Assembly: GCF_016427605.1 (NCBI RefSeq)
Contig: NZ_JAELXQ010000002.1
Location: 1-64,000 of the forward strand
DNA: 64,000 nucleotides
Reading direction: 5' to 3'
Source of the DNA: Ochrobactrum sp. Q0168
Lineage (GTDB): Bacteria > Pseudomonadota > Alphaproteobacteria > Rhizobiales > Rhizobiaceae
Shown: positions 38,406 through 47,308 of the stretch, one piece after another
Numbering within the stretch: position 1 is the first letter of the stretch
Layout: each line of letters begins with the position of its first letter
Program-made: the position numbers and the translations under genes
Notes under the pieces: generated by a model
Databases searched by the model: none
Seen by the model: only the letters and a program-made list of their open reading frames with translations
What the model was told of the DNA's origin: nothing

Positions 38406-38555
38406 TCCGGCAGCCGTTTCCCGACAATGAGGCGAGGACCGGAAAAGTGTTGCGGTACATCCTTGAAACCAGGTACCGACACGGCGGATGCGAAGTGTTT
38501 TTCAATGGAATGATGGCCTTCAGAATCTGTCCTGTCCGGTCTTGAGCCAGTTGGG

Positions 38556-39797
38556 TTACCCCTTACCAATCAGGAGCTCTTTGACTGCGTTGCAAAAATT
38601 CTCGATCTGATCCGCCTGATGGCTGGCGGTGAGAGAGACACGTAATCCTGCGTCGCCCCTGGCTACCGTTGGAAAGAAAATTGCTGATGCGTAGAAATTG
38701 TTCTTCAAAAGCTCCTGGGCACACCCAATGGATGTCATTTCATCGCCGATGCGGATAATGCGGATCGGCAGTGCGGAGCCCGATTGAGCTGTGGGAATCA
38801 GTCTGTCGAAAAGTGCGATATTGTCCTGCAATGCAGCCTGTCGTTGCCCTAGCTCTGAAGACTGATGGATTTCAGCTGAAGCCAGCCCAGCACCAATAGC
38901 GGCAGTATTGAGTGACGCTGAGAATGCATGCGCAATGGCATAACGACGAAACAAACTTTCCTGGTGAGCGGTTCCAAGCATCAGCAGCCCCCCAGATGCT
39001 CCAAATCCCTTGCCTAACGATGTGACGATTATGGTTCGATCTCCAAGGTTATCGAACTGGGATCTCGCATAACCCTGCCCTTTGTTTCCGACAACGGACA
39101 CACCGTGTGCATCGTCAATATAGAGAAACAAGCCGTATTTTTCTTGTAAACGTTTCAATTCATCGATGTGCGCGCTGCCTCCCATGGAGTACACGCCATC
39201 GCAAATGTAAGCTACGCTTCGGTTTTTTTTACAGATGTCCTCAAGCATTTCATAGTCGTTGTGAGGAATCGTTTGAACGGCGGTTTCATCGGCCACTGTT
39301 TTTTTATGGTAGGCAAGGGTCGCGTGAGCAAAGCGATCGAAAACCATCGTCGGCTTTATACCGTCTGTCAGATGACCAGAAGCAACCAATGGGAGTGCAC
39401 TCATGTTAGCGGCCAAAACGGTCGTATAAGTAATAGAGCGGGCTTCGAAGAGCTTTGAAAGCACCTCTTCGAGTTCGACAAGCTGCGCGAAGTTCAGCCT
39501 TGTCCGCGCGCACGACCAGTGCAAACTGCCGTTTTGTCGAACTGCCTCAATGGCTCCCGCGACAATACGTGGGTGGTTGTCCAACCCTAGATAGGAACAC
39601 CGAACAAAATCAACGATGGTCTCGTTGCAACCACGTAGCTGGACCTGGCGTCCTTCTCTCGGGTCGGCATAAAGTGCCATAACACCTTGAAGATGGGCAG
39701 CGTCAAAATGGGAGTCTGCAATACCGATCAACTTGGCCGTGTTACGGACACCCGTTCCAGATAGAGCTTGAGACGATTCAAACGAATTCTTTGGCAT
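38556..39797 (-). CDS. PLP-dependent alpha-oxoamine synthase (BioF/KBL/CqsA superfamily)
   Basis: A 413-residue fold-type I PLP enzyme. Family members condense an amino acid with an acyl-CoA or acyl carrier thioester, losing CO2 or not, to give an alpha-aminoketone. Landmarks: CSYLGLDNHP at the N-terminus, DRFAHATL with the ring-stacking His158, CDGVYSMGGSAH, YIDDAHGVSVVG with the PLP-binding Asp228 and His231, and VTSLGKGFGASGG with Lys263. The start at 39797 has GGAGG five bases upstream; the frame also opens at 39809. No biotin, heme or threonine-catabolic gene is nearby, so BioF, HemA and KBL roles are unlikely. It is 119 bp downstream of a regulator. The substrate is unknown. Confidence 0.85.
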   Translation of the reverse strand: MPKNSFESSQALSGTGVRNTAKLIGIADSHFDAAHLQGVMALYADPREGRQVQLRGCNETIVDFVRCSYLGLDNHPRIVAGAIEAVRQNGSLHWSCARTRLNFAQLVELEEVLSKLFEARSITYTTVLAANMSALPLVASGHLTDGIKPTMVFDRFAHATLAYHKKTVADETAVQTIPHNDYEMLEDICKKNRSVAYICDGVYSMGGSAHIDELKRLQEKYGLFLYIDDAHGVSVVGNKGQGYARSQFDNLGDRTIIVTSLGKGFGASGGLLMLGTAHQESLFRRYAIAHAFSASLNTAAIGAGLASAEIHQSSELGQRQAALQDNIALFDRLIPTAQSGSALPIRIIRIGDEMTSIGCAQELLKNNFYASAIFFPTVARGDAGLRVSLTASHQADQIENFCNAVKELLIGKG

Positions 39798-39916
39798 CAC
39801 ATCCTCCATTGTGGTGCCAGTATGAAAACTTCCTGAATGACTTCTCGCAACAAAGCAATTAAGAAGAATTATCAGATATATTATTCACAAAATTTATATT
39901 CTTGTCATTTTTGAGT

Positions 39917-40654
39917 TTATTGCGAAAGTTCGAATGCATATCCGGTCGTATGAACTGTTCGGATAAGGTTCTTTCCGGTCAGTTTCCATAGCTGACGCCT
40001 CAGATTACCAACGTGTACGTCTACGGTTCGCGGCTGGACATAGTGATGCGGCGGCCAACCGATTTTGATCAATTGCTCTCGCTTCATGACCTGGCCCGGT
40101 GCGGCAATGAACCCTCGCAAAATTCGAAACTCGGTGGGTGTCAACCGTATTTCCATTTCACCGTGTCTCAGGATCCTTTCGCCTGACAGGATATTCAGTT
40201 CGCCAACATGGCCAATACAATGGCGATCGGACGCTAACGTTTTGCGCTCCAAAGATGAGGTTTGCCGGTCGTGTAAAAATGACAGCACTCGCTCGGGCAC
40301 GAAAGGATGAGGGAAAAATTCGTCGAATCCAGCCTGCAAAAAATCCAGAAAATTCAGCGAATTGCAAGATTGAGCCAGCGCTACGAGAATTATATCTCTG
40401 GTGGCGGAATTTTGTTTAATAGCAGCACAAAACTCAAGAATGGGTTCTGTGTTCTCGCTTGTATCAAACAATATCGCATATGGGATTGCTTCCGTTGCCA
40501 AGTTCGATGGAGCCTGCAGGCTCATGAGGCTCGGCTTATAGCCGGCAACACTGAGAATGTGACTAAGTATGAGGTAGTTCTGCGGATTTTGTGTGCAGAT
40601 CTTTACGTTAAGATTCACGGCCAGCATTCTCCGTCGATATCGATGTTGCGACAT
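39917..40654 (-). CDS. Winged-helix (OmpR/PhoB-type) regulator with degenerate receiver
   Basis: A 245-residue protein. Its C-terminal half is an OmpR-type winged helix (IRLTPTEFRILRGFI, REQLIKIGWPP, RTVDVHVGNLRRQLWKLTGKNLIRTVHTTGYAF). Its N-terminal half follows the receiver fold but is degenerate: the acidic pair after the first strand is replaced (VKICTQNPQ), an Asp remains in ILFDTSEN, and the Lys-Pro pair is His-Pro (FFPHPFVPE). It therefore probably works without classical phosphorylation. It has a paralogue-like partner at 49815, the two genes bracketing the metabolic cluster. Upstream, 40702-40778 carries repeats that may be its own operator. Confidence 0.85.
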   Translation of the reverse strand: MSQHRYRRRMLAVNLNVKICTQNPQNYLILSHILSVAGYKPSLMSLQAPSNLATEAIPYAILFDTSENTEPILEFCAAIKQNSATRDIILVALAQSCNSLNFLDFLQAGFDEFFPHPFVPERVLSFLHDRQTSSLERKTLASDRHCIGHVGELNILSGERILRHGEMEIRLTPTEFRILRGFIAAPGQVMKREQLIKIGWPPHHYVQPRTVDVHVGNLRRQLWKLTGKNLIRTVHTTGYAFELSQ

Positions 40655-40701
40655 AAAATATCAAGTTTATGAAGAATTTTAATAAGAATTATTAATAGGT
40701 C

Positions 40702-40778
40702 AATATTTATGTGAATATTTATACACTGATAGAAATGTTGTTCACTTTTTTGTTATATCAAATCGATGTATAAATATT
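40702..40778. promoter_or_regulatory. Repeat array upstream of the pseudo-receiver regulator
   Basis: AATATTTATGTG at 40702-40713 and AATATTTATACA at 40714-40725 form tandem half-sites with a 12-bp period, and TGTATAAATATT at 40767-40778 is an exact inverted copy of the second, 53 bp centre to centre. Direct repeats of about 11 bp are usual for OmpR/PhoB proteins. They lie about 50-125 bp upstream of the start at 40654, in AT-rich DNA. Role as binding sites is inferred. Confidence 0.5.
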
Positions 40779-40995
40779 TCTTATGATGCACGATGGACAA
40801 TGACCACACCGACATTTCACATCCTTGAAACTTCGAGCTTGTCACTCAGGGCTGCGTTCGTTCGTGTGATGTTCCCGTACCGGAGGCTGACTGTTTTCGC
40901 TTGTGCGGGTAAAATTTACAGTTCAGCGCGCTCCGAAGATATCAAGGCGCCGGCACTGAAACGGTCCGGCATATCCTTGCGTACTATCGCGATGT
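40779..40995. other. Intergenic DNA between importer and regulator
   Basis: The 341-bp gap 40655-40995 contains the repeat array at 40702-40778; the rest shows nothing I can name. Confidence 0.4.
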
Positions 40996-42072
40996 TCAAC
41001 CTCGAACCCACATATTCCAACTCTGCAGCAACTTCCTGGCATTCTCGTTGATCCATTTGGCATCTGGAACCACGACGGTGTCTCGAACTTGTGTTGCTGT
41101 TGGCATGAAGCGCTTAGTTTCCTCGGACATCAATGCAATTGCCTCCGTGCTCGGCGGCGTACAGGCCAAGACATCGCACGCTTTGGCCTGCGCGGCCGGA
41201 TTATCAAGCCAAAAAGCTATAAGTTTAAGGGCATTTTCGCGATTTGGCGCTCCTCGCACGAGCGCAATGCGATCGCCAACCAAGAACGATGCTTCATAGG
41301 ACCAACCAATTGGGAGACCTTCAGTTTGCAGTGCACGTGCACGGGTAAGCCAGATTTGACCCAGCGCGTATTCGTTGTTTCGAAATCCTTGTACACTTTG
41401 ATCGCCACTCTTCCACCATAACGAGACGGCTGGACGGATTTCATCCAGCTTTTTGAATGCTCGGTCGACATCGAGTGGGAAAAGTTCGTCACGTTTCACA
41501 CCGTCAGCAAGCAATGCAGCAGCCAATATGCGCCACGGATCGTCAAAATTCGGGAATGCTCGACCTCCGGGAAACTCGGCGATATTCCACATATCTGCCC
41601 ATGTCCGTGGTTCCCGCTGGCCTTGCTTTTCTTTTCGGTAGACGAGCAATGTTGCGGTCGACTGGAGCAAAGCACCGCCTGACGCACAAGCGTTCGCCGC
41701 CAAATCGGGTCGTTTGGCGAATGCCCTACAAAACTCGCTGAGATCTTCGGTTACGAGCCGGTGAGCTTCCGATTCCGATTGGATTTCTCCATCGAGATAA
41801 AGATCCCATGAAACGTTTCCGGCTTTGACCATTGCTGAGGCTTTGGCCCGCATCTCCGAATTGGTTGCGGATACAATTTTTACGCGGATCCCCGTCTGCT
41901 CTGTAAATGGATCGAACCAGGCCTCCTTTAGTGCGCGATCGTAAGCTCCTCCCGTTGATGCGATCACGACCTCGCTGGCCGATGTCGCGCTGGCGTACGC
42001 ATTTATCGCAAGCGTTATCGTCGCGACGGCCATGGATCGGTGGGCGAATTCGGTCACTTCATGAAGTGTCAT
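40996..42072 (-). CDS. ABC importer periplasmic substrate-binding protein
   Basis: A 358-residue extracellular solute-binding protein of the PotD/iron-type superfamily. The N-terminal hydrophobic stretch and Ala-rich end (AINAYASATSASE) indicate a signal peptide cleaved near residue 33. VVIASTGGAYDRALKEAWFDPFTEQTG, an MVKAGNVSWDLYLDGE segment and WWKSGDQSVQGFRNNEYALGQIW are typical. Relatives bind polyamines or small oligo-acids; the ligand here is unknown. It is last in the operon ATPase-permease-permease-binding protein. Confidence 0.88.
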   Translation of the reverse strand: MTLHEVTEFAHRSMAVATITLAINAYASATSASEVVIASTGGAYDRALKEAWFDPFTEQTGIRVKIVSATNSEMRAKASAMVKAGNVSWDLYLDGEIQSESEAHRLVTEDLSEFCRAFAKRPDLAANACASGGALLQSTATLLVYRKEKQGQREPRTWADMWNIAEFPGGRAFPNFDDPWRILAAALLADGVKRDELFPLDVDRAFKKLDEIRPAVSLWWKSGDQSVQGFRNNEYALGQIWLTRARALQTEGLPIGWSYEASFLVGDRIALVRGAPNRENALKLIAFWLDNPAAQAKACDVLACTPPSTEAIALMSEETKRFMPTATQVRDTVVVPDAKWINENARKLLQSWNMWVRG

Positions 42073-42086
42073 AATTGTCTCCCCGT

Positions 42087-42953
42087 TTATCTGTTTTGCT
42101 TAGAACGTGATAGTACGAACGACAGTGTGATAAGACACATTGACACCAGAACAACCATGGTAGAGGCGGCTGCAATGGTTGGTGTCAGATTAAAATCTAT
42201 GTCTTCAAACATTTTTCTACCGATCGTCTTGCCGTTAATGTCTGAAATGAAGAACGCTACAGTTGCCTCATCGAATGATGCCAGAAACGCGAAGACAAAT
42301 CCTGTCCCGATACTTGGTGTGATTATCGGCAAAGTGATGTGGAAAAACGTTCTGCCGCGCCCTGCTCCGCAATTCAGGGCGGCAAGCTCCAATGCTGGGT
42401 CAATACGCTGTAGAGCCGCGACTACAGTAATCATCACGAATGGAACCGACAGGACCGTGTGACTGACCAGAAATCCTGAAAAGGTTCCTGTCAATTGATG
42501 CGGTGCAAAAACCAGATAGAGGGCGACGCCCAAAACAATATGCGGAACGATCATCGGGCTGATCGTTAGCACCTGAAACACCCCCTTGAAGGGTAGCTCG
42601 CCCCTGACAAACGCGAGAGCCGCCATGGTTCCCACGACGGTGGAGGTCAGGCCCGACGCCAAGGCGATTTTCAGGCTGAACCATGTTGACGCCATCCAGT
42701 CAGGATCGCGGAAATAAGCAATGTACCATCTCAACGACAAACCTTGCGGCGGGAATTGCAGATAATCCGTCTGGCTGAATGACATTGGAACTATGATCAA
42801 TGTAGGTAGAATGAGAAACAACAATACGATGCTCACGAAGAAGGCCGCGAACAGTTTCCAGGCGAGATTACCCATGCGCCCTCCATTCAATGACATTCTT
42901 GGAGTCCCGATCTCCGGCCTCGAACCGATTGTAGAGAACTGATTAATGGACAT
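42087..42953 (-). CDS. ABC importer permease 2 (PotC-like)
   Basis: A 288-residue inner-membrane permease with about six helices and the cytoplasmic EAA-type loop LELAALNCGAGRGRTFFHITLPIITPSI. It pairs with the permease at 42943. The ATG at 42953 overlaps the end of that gene by eleven bases; the frame also opens at 43001. Its C-terminal end is 14 bp from the binding-protein gene. Confidence 0.9.
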   Translation of the reverse strand: MSINQFSTIGSRPEIGTPRMSLNGGRMGNLAWKLFAAFFVSIVLLFLILPTLIIVPMSFSQTDYLQFPPQGLSLRWYIAYFRDPDWMASTWFSLKIALASGLTSTVVGTMAALAFVRGELPFKGVFQVLTISPMIVPHIVLGVALYLVFAPHQLTGTFSGFLVSHTVLSVPFVMITVVAALQRIDPALELAALNCGAGRGRTFFHITLPIITPSIGTGFVFAFLASFDEATVAFFISDINGKTIGRKMFEDIDFNLTPTIAAASTMVVLVSMCLITLSFVLSRSKQNR

Positions 42954-43821
42954 TGGCGAACCCCTTATTGAGCGCCAGTACTCGCCGGAAGCATGCGACA
43001 AAAATAATTGTCATGCCGAGCAACACGGTAGAAAGAGCAGCGGCGAAGGGCCAATCGAGTGTCACAGTGGTCTCCTGACCGATCAGCGTTGCCATCAACA
43101 CCGAATCCGGCCCTCCAACCAGAGCGGGCGTTATGTAAAATCCGAGCGCCAAAACAAAACACAATGTGGCGCCGGCAAATATCCCGGGAAGACACAAAGG
43201 AAACGTGACGATGAAGAAAGCCTTCCACGGACTTGCGCCGAGGTTCAGAGCAGCTCGATCGAGGTCCTTGGGTATAGCTTTGAGCGCTGCATAAATGGGC
43301 AACACAACGAAAGGCATCAGAACATGTGCCATCGCCAGCGTCACCGCTCCTTGCGTGTAAAGAAGCTTGAGGGGCTGCTCGGTCAAACCAAAAGCGCTGA
43401 GAACCCCATTCACAATCCCGTTTCGCTGCAACAGGACAATCCAAGCATAGGAGCGAACTAGAACCGAAGTCCAGAGCGGAATGAAGACGCAAATCGCGGC
43501 TATAATCCCGGCAAGCTTTCCCGCTCTTGCCATGACCAGAGCGACGGGAAAGCCGAGCACGCAGCCAATGGCGGTTACAGCGACCGCAACGCCGACTGTG
43601 GAAGCCAGAACATCGAGATAAAGACTTCCCTCAACGATGCGTCCATAGCTTATCGCGTCGTCCGAAAAACTGAGCGTGATGAGTCGACCGATCGGATACA
43701 TAAAGCCAACGACCAATAGAAATAACAATGGTAGCACCAGAAACCAGGATGTTAGCGGAGGGTATTGGCGTGCTGATCTTCCCCGAAGGAATGTGCCGAG
43801 ACTGGAAAACGAGGAACTCAT
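42943..43821 (-). CDS. ABC importer permease 1 (PotB-like)
   Basis: A 292-residue inner-membrane permease. It has a first helix after WFLVLPLLFLLVVGFMYPIGR, then an array of helices and the EAA-type loop LDRAALNLGASPWKAFFIVTFPLCLPGIFAG. It contacts the ATPase. Its start overlaps the ATPase stop by four bases (ATGA). Confidence 0.92.
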   Translation of the reverse strand: MSSSFSSLGTFLRGRSARQYPPLTSWFLVLPLLFLLVVGFMYPIGRLITLSFSDDAISYGRIVEGSLYLDVLASTVGVAVAVTAIGCVLGFPVALVMARAGKLAGIIAAICVFIPLWTSVLVRSYAWIVLLQRNGIVNGVLSAFGLTEQPLKLLYTQGAVTLAMAHVLMPFVVLPIYAALKAIPKDLDRAALNLGASPWKAFFIVTFPLCLPGIFAGATLCFVLALGFYITPALVGGPDSVLMATLIGQETTVTLDWPFAAALSTVLLGMTIIFVACFRRVLALNKGFANVH

Positions 43822-44933
43822 GCCGCCAACCTCGTCTCAAGGTCGAAAGTCAGGAGTGAGAGGGCATCGAAGCTTATACCGACGCGGCTATTCCTCTGAA
43901 AATTCGGTGAAGATGCCGTTGCAGGCAATTGGACACGAAGGTCGATATTGGGAAAAGCGTCAAGTCGGACCAAGACGACAGTGCTCGAACCGATGAAGAC
44001 GGATGCCTCGACGGTACCAGACAGTTGCCCCATACCCGGATCGGAAGAGATACGAAGATGTTCCGGCCTCACGGCCATCCTGATTTCGGAGCCGATAGAT
44101 TTGTGCGCCAGTTGGGGATGAAGTCGTGGATCCACTTCCACAGCAACGCCCTCTGAGATATCAAGAATGCACTTGCCGTGTTCATTGCCGCGATAAGTTG
44201 CCGGAATAAAATTGATAGAGCCAATGAAGTCAGCAACGAAGGTGCCGTTCGGTTCATTATAGAGTTCTGACGGAGTACCAACCTGCTGGAGGCAGCCATC
44301 ATGCATTACCGCGATGCGGTCGGACATGGTCAACGCCTCTTCCTGGTCGTGAGTGACGTAGATTACTGTCGCACCGAGGTCTTCCTGAATGCGCTTGATC
44401 TCAAACTGCATTGCCTCTCGCAATTTCTTGTCGAGGGCACCGAGCGGTTCATCCATCAAGATGACGGGCGGAGAAAAAACTAGCGCACGGGCGACAGCTA
44501 CACGCTGTTGTTGTCCACCTGACAACTGGTTCGGATAGCGGTCCGCGAAGTCATTGAGACGGATCAGTTCAAGCATCTCATCGACCCGAGTCTGGATCTC
44601 TTTCTTCGAACCCAGTCGACGCATTTTCAGTGGAAACGCAATGTTCTGCCGAACCGTCAGATGGGGAAACAGCGCATATTTCTGGAACACCATGCCGATA
44701 TTACGTCGATTGGGCGGGAGCGTGGTTATATCTATGCCCCCCACTAGAATCCTCCCGTTCGTCGGCTGTTCGAAGCCGGCGATCATGGTGAGCAAGGTCG
44801 TTTTGCCAGAGCCAGACGGCCCAATTATGGAAACGAATTCGCCGGCCCGGATGTCGAGCGTGGTTTCATGGACAGCCCAGGTTTCGATAAATCTTTTCTG
44901 AATGCCAGCAAGCATTAATTTCTGACCGATCAA
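43818..44933 (-). CDS. ABC importer ATP-binding protein (PotA-like)
   Basis: A 371-residue ATPase with Walker A (IGPSGSGKTTLLTMIAGFE), Q-loop (VFQKYALFPHLTV), signature (LSGGQQQRVAVARAL), Walker B (VILMDEPLGALD) and a C-terminal TOBE domain (AVRPEHLRISSD). The open frame reaches 45038, but I place the start at the TTG at 44933, preceded by GGAGGAGG, which gives the usual PotA length. It heads a four-gene operon divergent from gntR, 229 bp away, with a shared promoter region. Confidence 0.9.
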   Translation of the reverse strand: MIGQKLMLAGIQKRFIETWAVHETTLDIRAGEFVSIIGPSGSGKTTLLTMIAGFEQPTNGRILVGGIDITTLPPNRRNIGMVFQKYALFPHLTVRQNIAFPLKMRRLGSKKEIQTRVDEMLELIRLNDFADRYPNQLSGGQQQRVAVARALVFSPPVILMDEPLGALDKKLREAMQFEIKRIQEDLGATVIYVTHDQEEALTMSDRIAVMHDGCLQQVGTPSELYNEPNGTFVADFIGSINFIPATYRGNEHGKCILDISEGVAVEVDPRLHPQLAHKSIGSEIRMAVRPEHLRISSDPGMGQLSGTVEASVFIGSSTVVLVRLDAFPNIDLRVQLPATASSPNFQRNSRVGISFDALSLLTFDLETRLAA

Positions 44934-45115
44934 TCTATCCTCCTCCGGAAACCATGTTGGTATCTGTGCTCGTGCATTCGGTCTCGATGCAAATAGCATC
45001 GTTGACGTTCCAGACGCACAGACATGCCTATCCAACAACCGCGTGACTCCATGAGTACACGCTGCTAAAACCTAAAATGACGCGACAAAATCTTTGCAAA
45101 AACTTTATATGATCA

Positions 45116-45135
45116 TTTTGTTGCATCATAATTTT
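45116..45135. promoter_or_regulatory. Degenerate copy of the GntR operator
   Basis: TTTTGTTGCATCATAATTTT keeps the left half of the palindrome found at 45887-45902 (TTTTGTTGCA) with a looser right half. It lies between the importer operon and gntR and could let the regulator control both. Confidence 0.4.
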
Positions 45136-45162
45136 GGTATGTCAACAGGGATTACAGCTTAA

Positions 45163-45855
45163 ATGAGCACAACAAAATTGTCGGACCTCGCCAATGAGGG
45201 TCAGGCACCAAGTCTTGGCGACGTGGCGTACCGCGAAATGAAAGAGCGGCTGATACGAGGTGAATACAAGCCCGGCAAGAAGCTTACAGTCCGAGCCGTA
45301 GCGGAGGATCTCGGATTCAGCTCCACTCCTGCGCGGGACGCGATCAACCGTCTCACCGGTGAAGGCGCATTGGTCTATTCGGGACCAAAAACCGTAATCG
45401 TACCGGTTTTAAACGAAGACAGCCTACGCGAGATCACGCTAATTCGGCTTGCCCTGGAAGGGTTGGCAGCACAGCTTGCAGTAAACTCGGTTACCAATGA
45501 AGACATTGAAAAACTTAAGGATATTCAGTGTTATATAAACGATGCGCTGGATCGGCGCGCTTACGATACGGTTTTGCGACACAACAAGGATTTCCATTTT
45601 CATGTTTACGGAATGGCAGGGATGCCTCGGCTTTTATCCATGATCGAAGGGGCCTGGCTCAGGGTTGGCCCATCTCTTTACGATCTCTATCCCGAGTTTG
45701 CCGAAGAAAAATACGGCGTACGAAACCACCAGATAGCCATTGAATCACTGGAGGACAAAGATGGCGCATCCTTGCGTGCTGCATTCGAGAACGACATTCG
45801 GGACGGCTATCGGCGCTTGCGCCAAGCGGCGCGAGTGCGCTCCGCGATAAGATAG
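45163..45855 (+). CDS. GntR family regulator (FadR/FCD subfamily)
   Basis: A 230-residue repressor or activator. Residues about 18-85 form the winged helix (DVAYREMKERLIRGEYKPGKKLTV, LGFSSTPARDAINRLTGEGAL), and about 90-225 the all-helical FCD ligand domain (RLALEGLAAQLA, HNKDFHFHVYGMAG, NHQIAIESLEDKD). It is divergent from the ABC importer and 100 bp upstream of the class III aminotransferase, with a perfect palindrome in between (45887-45902). Control of both operons by a pathway intermediate is likely. Confidence 0.93.
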   Translation: MSTTKLSDLANEGQAPSLGDVAYREMKERLIRGEYKPGKKLTVRAVAEDLGFSSTPARDAINRLTGEGALVYSGPKTVIVPVLNEDSLREITLIRLALEGLAAQLAVNSVTNEDIEKLKDIQCYINDALDRRAYDTVLRHNKDFHFHVYGMAGMPRLLSMIEGAWLRVGPSLYDLYPEFAEEKYGVRNHQIAIESLEDKDGASLRAAFENDIRDGYRRLRQAARVRSAIR

Positions 45856-45886
45856 ATTTTTGTTGTATGGGCTTGACCTATCGCAT

Positions 45887-45902
45887 TTTTGTTGCAACAA
45901 AA
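45887..45902. promoter_or_regulatory. Perfect 16-bp palindrome, probable GntR operator
   Basis: TTTTGTTGCAACAAAA reads the same on both strands. It lies 32 bp after the gntR stop and 53 bp before the aminotransferase start. The right part CAACAAAATTGT recurs exactly at 45170-45181, in the first codons of gntR, and the left part TTTTGTTGCA recurs at 45116. That placement fits autoregulation and pathway control. Confidence 0.65.
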
Positions 45903-45955
45903 TTGTGAAGGTAACGCAAAAGCGTTAGCTGATGTTCATTTAAAAGGCCCAATCA

Positions 45956-47308
45956 ATGATACCCAATCCGAAAGTACACTGTGACGATGCGGTACAGAGA
46001 ACGAAATCATCACGCCTTTACGCCCGCGGCCTGCGGGCTTTGCCGCAGGGTGTGTCACGCGTCACGATCGATATCGATCCAATACCGATTTACATTGAAC
46101 GTGGTGACGGCGCCTATCTGATCGATGTGGACGGGAACCGTCTTCTGGACCTGAACAACAACTTTACCACCCTTATTCATGGACACGGCTTCGAGCCGGT
46201 TGCGGAAGTTGTAGCGCGGCTTTTGCGGAACGGGACCTGTTTTTCCAATCCGACGGAACACGAGGTCGCATTGGCTGAATTGCTTATCTTGCGTATCCCG
46301 GCAATGGAAAAGGTTCGCTTCGTCAACAGCGGGACTGAAGCGGTCATGTATGCAATCAAGGCCGCACGAGCGTTCACAGGCCGCTCTGCGATCGTTCGCT
46401 TTGAGGGATCTTATCACGGGGGGTACGACTGGGCTGAAACGGGGCAAACGGGCACCTATCCCACCAATGAGTCGGGTCGAAGCATTGCGCGACCTGGATA
46501 TCTTGGTGCACCGTCCAGCCTTGGCGACGATGTCATCGTCCTCCAGTTCAATGACAAGGAGGAGATCATTTCGAAACTCGAAAACCACGTGCATCGGATC
46601 GCTGGTATTTTGATTGATCCGATGCCAAGCCGGGCCGGGCTATTTGCACCAAACGAGGGGTTTATCGGGGCGCTGACAACCTTCGCGCAAAAGCATGGTA
46701 TTCTGCTGATCGCCGATGAGGTGTTGAATATCAGGCAAGGTTATACCGGTGCTTCGGACCGTTACGGTCTTGGTCCCGATTTGATAGCAACCGGCAAGAT
46801 CATCGGGGGCGGTTTTCCAATTGGAGCCATCGGCGGGCGCGCCGAAGTGATGTCGGTCTTCGAAAAACGGGACGGCAAGCTGCCTGTTCCGCAAGGTGGG
46901 ACATTCTCCGCTAACCCGGTCTCCATGGCGGCAGGTCTTGCTGCCATGAATGCATTGACATCCGATGCTTTCGTACGGCTCGAAGAATTGGGAGATGCCT
47001 TACGCGCACGTCTTTCGCAGATCGCTCAGTCGCGACAGGCTCCCTATTCGATCACTGGAGCCGCTTCCCTCTTCCGCATTCATCCAAAACGTGAAGCGCC
47101 GACTGATTACCGCGCTTCGATCATCTCGGCTGATCAGGCCTTACGCATGCGAAAGCTCACACGTTATTTGGCCCGGAATGGCGTGCTGTTGCCGGTTGGA
47201 GCAGCAGCCAGCCTATCGACCCCGATGGGCGACACAGAAGTCGAACTCATTGCCTCGCTTTTTGATGATTTCCTTGCACAAAGCCCCGTTCGGGAGGACC
47301 ATTCATGA
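45956..47308 (+). CDS. Class III aminotransferase (glutamate-semialdehyde-aminomutase-like)
   Basis: A 450-residue PLP enzyme. LFAPNEGFIGALTTFAQ and LLIADEVLNIRQG hold the PLP-binding Asp254, and LIATGKIIGGGFPIGAIGGR holds Lys281. VRFVNSGTEAVMYAIKAARAFTGRSAIVRFEGSYHGGYDW is the classic phosphate-binding and ring-stacking region. It is closest in pattern to glutamate-1-semialdehyde aminotransferases, but other class III members use omega-amino acids or polyamines. It overlaps the next gene by four bases, so it and the ThDP and SDR enzymes are translationally coupled. Confidence 0.92.
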   Translation: MIPNPKVHCDDAVQRTKSSRLYARGLRALPQGVSRVTIDIDPIPIYIERGDGAYLIDVDGNRLLDLNNNFTTLIHGHGFEPVAEVVARLLRNGTCFSNPTEHEVALAELLILRIPAMEKVRFVNSGTEAVMYAIKAARAFTGRSAIVRFEGSYHGGYDWAETGQTGTYPTNESGRSIARPGYLGAPSSLGDDVIVLQFNDKEEIISKLENHVHRIAGILIDPMPSRAGLFAPNEGFIGALTTFAQKHGILLIADEVLNIRQGYTGASDRYGLGPDLIATGKIIGGGFPIGAIGGRAEVMSVFEKRDGKLPVPQGGTFSANPVSMAAGLAAMNALTSDAFVRLEELGDALRARLSQIAQSRQAPYSITGAASLFRIHPKREAPTDYRASIISADQALRMRKLTRYLARNGVLLPVGAAASLSTPMGDTEVELIASLFDDFLAQSPVREDHS

